This document shows positions 23,549 to 23,730 of a stretch of DNA of 23,730 nucleotides, in pieces. The notes beneath the pieces were generated by a model. It was not told the origin of the DNA and did not search any database. It saw nothing but the letters and a program-made list of their open reading frames with translations. Source of the DNA: DASRDU01 sp035560235 (GTDB lineage: Bacteria > Acidobacteriota > Blastocatellia > RBC074). The position numbers and the translations under genes were made by a program. Every line of letters starts with the position of its first letter. Within the stretch, counting starts at the first letter, position 1. The stretch spans positions 1-23,730 of the forward strand of contig DATMAG010000053.1 in NCBI GenBank assembly GCA_035560235.1. The letters run 5' to 3'.

Positions 23549-23730
23549 ATGAAAGAGCGACCACTGAGAACCACAGTTATTGGCAGCTATCCGTTTCCCG
23601 GCTGGCTTGAGTTTGCGTGCGAGCATCCTGAACGTTTCGGCGCTGATGACCGGGCTGAATTGCAGGATGATGCCGTGATTGCGGCGGTTTACGATCACCT
23701 TGCGGCGGGGCTGGATGTGATTACCGATGG
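23549..23730 (+). CDS. MetE-like (cobalamin-independent methionine synthase family) protein, N-terminal part
   Basis: Only about 61 residues are visible: MKERPLRTTVIGSYPFPGWL, then an acidic stretch and a helix ending GLDVITDG at the window edge. The pairing of 'T-x-V-I-G-S-Y/F-P' with 'G-L-D-V-I-T-D-G-E' is characteristic of the C-terminal catalytic barrel of MetE and of its short single-domain relatives. The zinc ligands lie outside the window. An AAAGG before the ATG serves as ribosome-binding site, overlapping the end of the SDR gene. Position in a sugar-oxidoreductase operon is unexpected for methionine synthesis; the short family has other or unknown methyl-transfer roles. Confidence 0.75.
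   Translation, partial: MKERPLRTTVIGSYPFPGWLEFACEHPERFGADDRAELQDDAVIAAVYDHLAAGLDVITD

Overview
The window looks like a chromosomal stretch of a moderately high-GC environmental bacterium, most likely an Acidobacteriota of the Blastocatellia/Solibacter kind. The best taxonomic hint is the very large secreted protein at 3751-8280. It begins with a domain of the TIGR03437 type, typical of Acidobacteriota, and continues with TIG, DUF11, LamG and FG-GAP modules. The placement is inference; no rRNA or tRNA gene was seen.

Layout. (1) 1-1675 is mobile-element debris: the first codons of an IS630-type transposase, a complete 1.2-kb DDE insertion sequence with perfect 18-bp inverted repeats, and an RHS-like gene fragment that ends at the IS boundary. 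(2) 1676-3700 (minus) is a three-gene operon, antitoxin, Doc-type toxin, AtuA-like protein, with overlapping start and stop codons. (3) 3751-8280 (minus) is the giant surface or secreted protein. (4) 8389-15706 is an acyl-CoA catabolic island: an acyl-CoA synthetase (minus) diverging from a plus-strand series of acyl-CoA carboxylase beta subunit, biotin-carboxylase/BCCP alpha subunit and acyl-CoA dehydrogenase. Together with the AtuA-like gene this resembles leucine/isovalerate (Liu) or acyclic-terpene (Atu) degradation, although no hydratase or lyase gene is present. (5) 15817-19369 (minus) holds a glycogen-debranching-type glucosidase and a diaminopropionate ammonia-lyase-like PLP enzyme. 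(6) 19538-23730 (plus) is a tight series of two Gfo/Idh/MocA oxidoreductases, a UPF0309-type SIS sugar-binding protein, an SDR oxidoreductase and the start of a MetE-like methyltransferase. It is probably a carbohydrate-processing operon of unknown substrate.

The most unusual signal is not a conventional gene. From 11.9 to 22.7 kb, most gaps between genes carry near-perfect inverted repeats with arms of about 28-44 bp. Several arms are themselves built from short units repeated every 7, 9 or 10 bp. One palindrome flanks a decayed four-helix-bundle (S23/Avd-like) gene wedged between the two carboxylase subunit genes. Another, of a different sequence, sits inside the biotin carboxylase coding sequence. 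It has a 10-bp target duplication and adds exactly 45 codons without breaking the frame, much like a Rickettsia palindromic element. A second structural oddity is that the LamG plus seven-bladed FG-GAP module of the giant protein appears to be nested inside a DUF11 domain.
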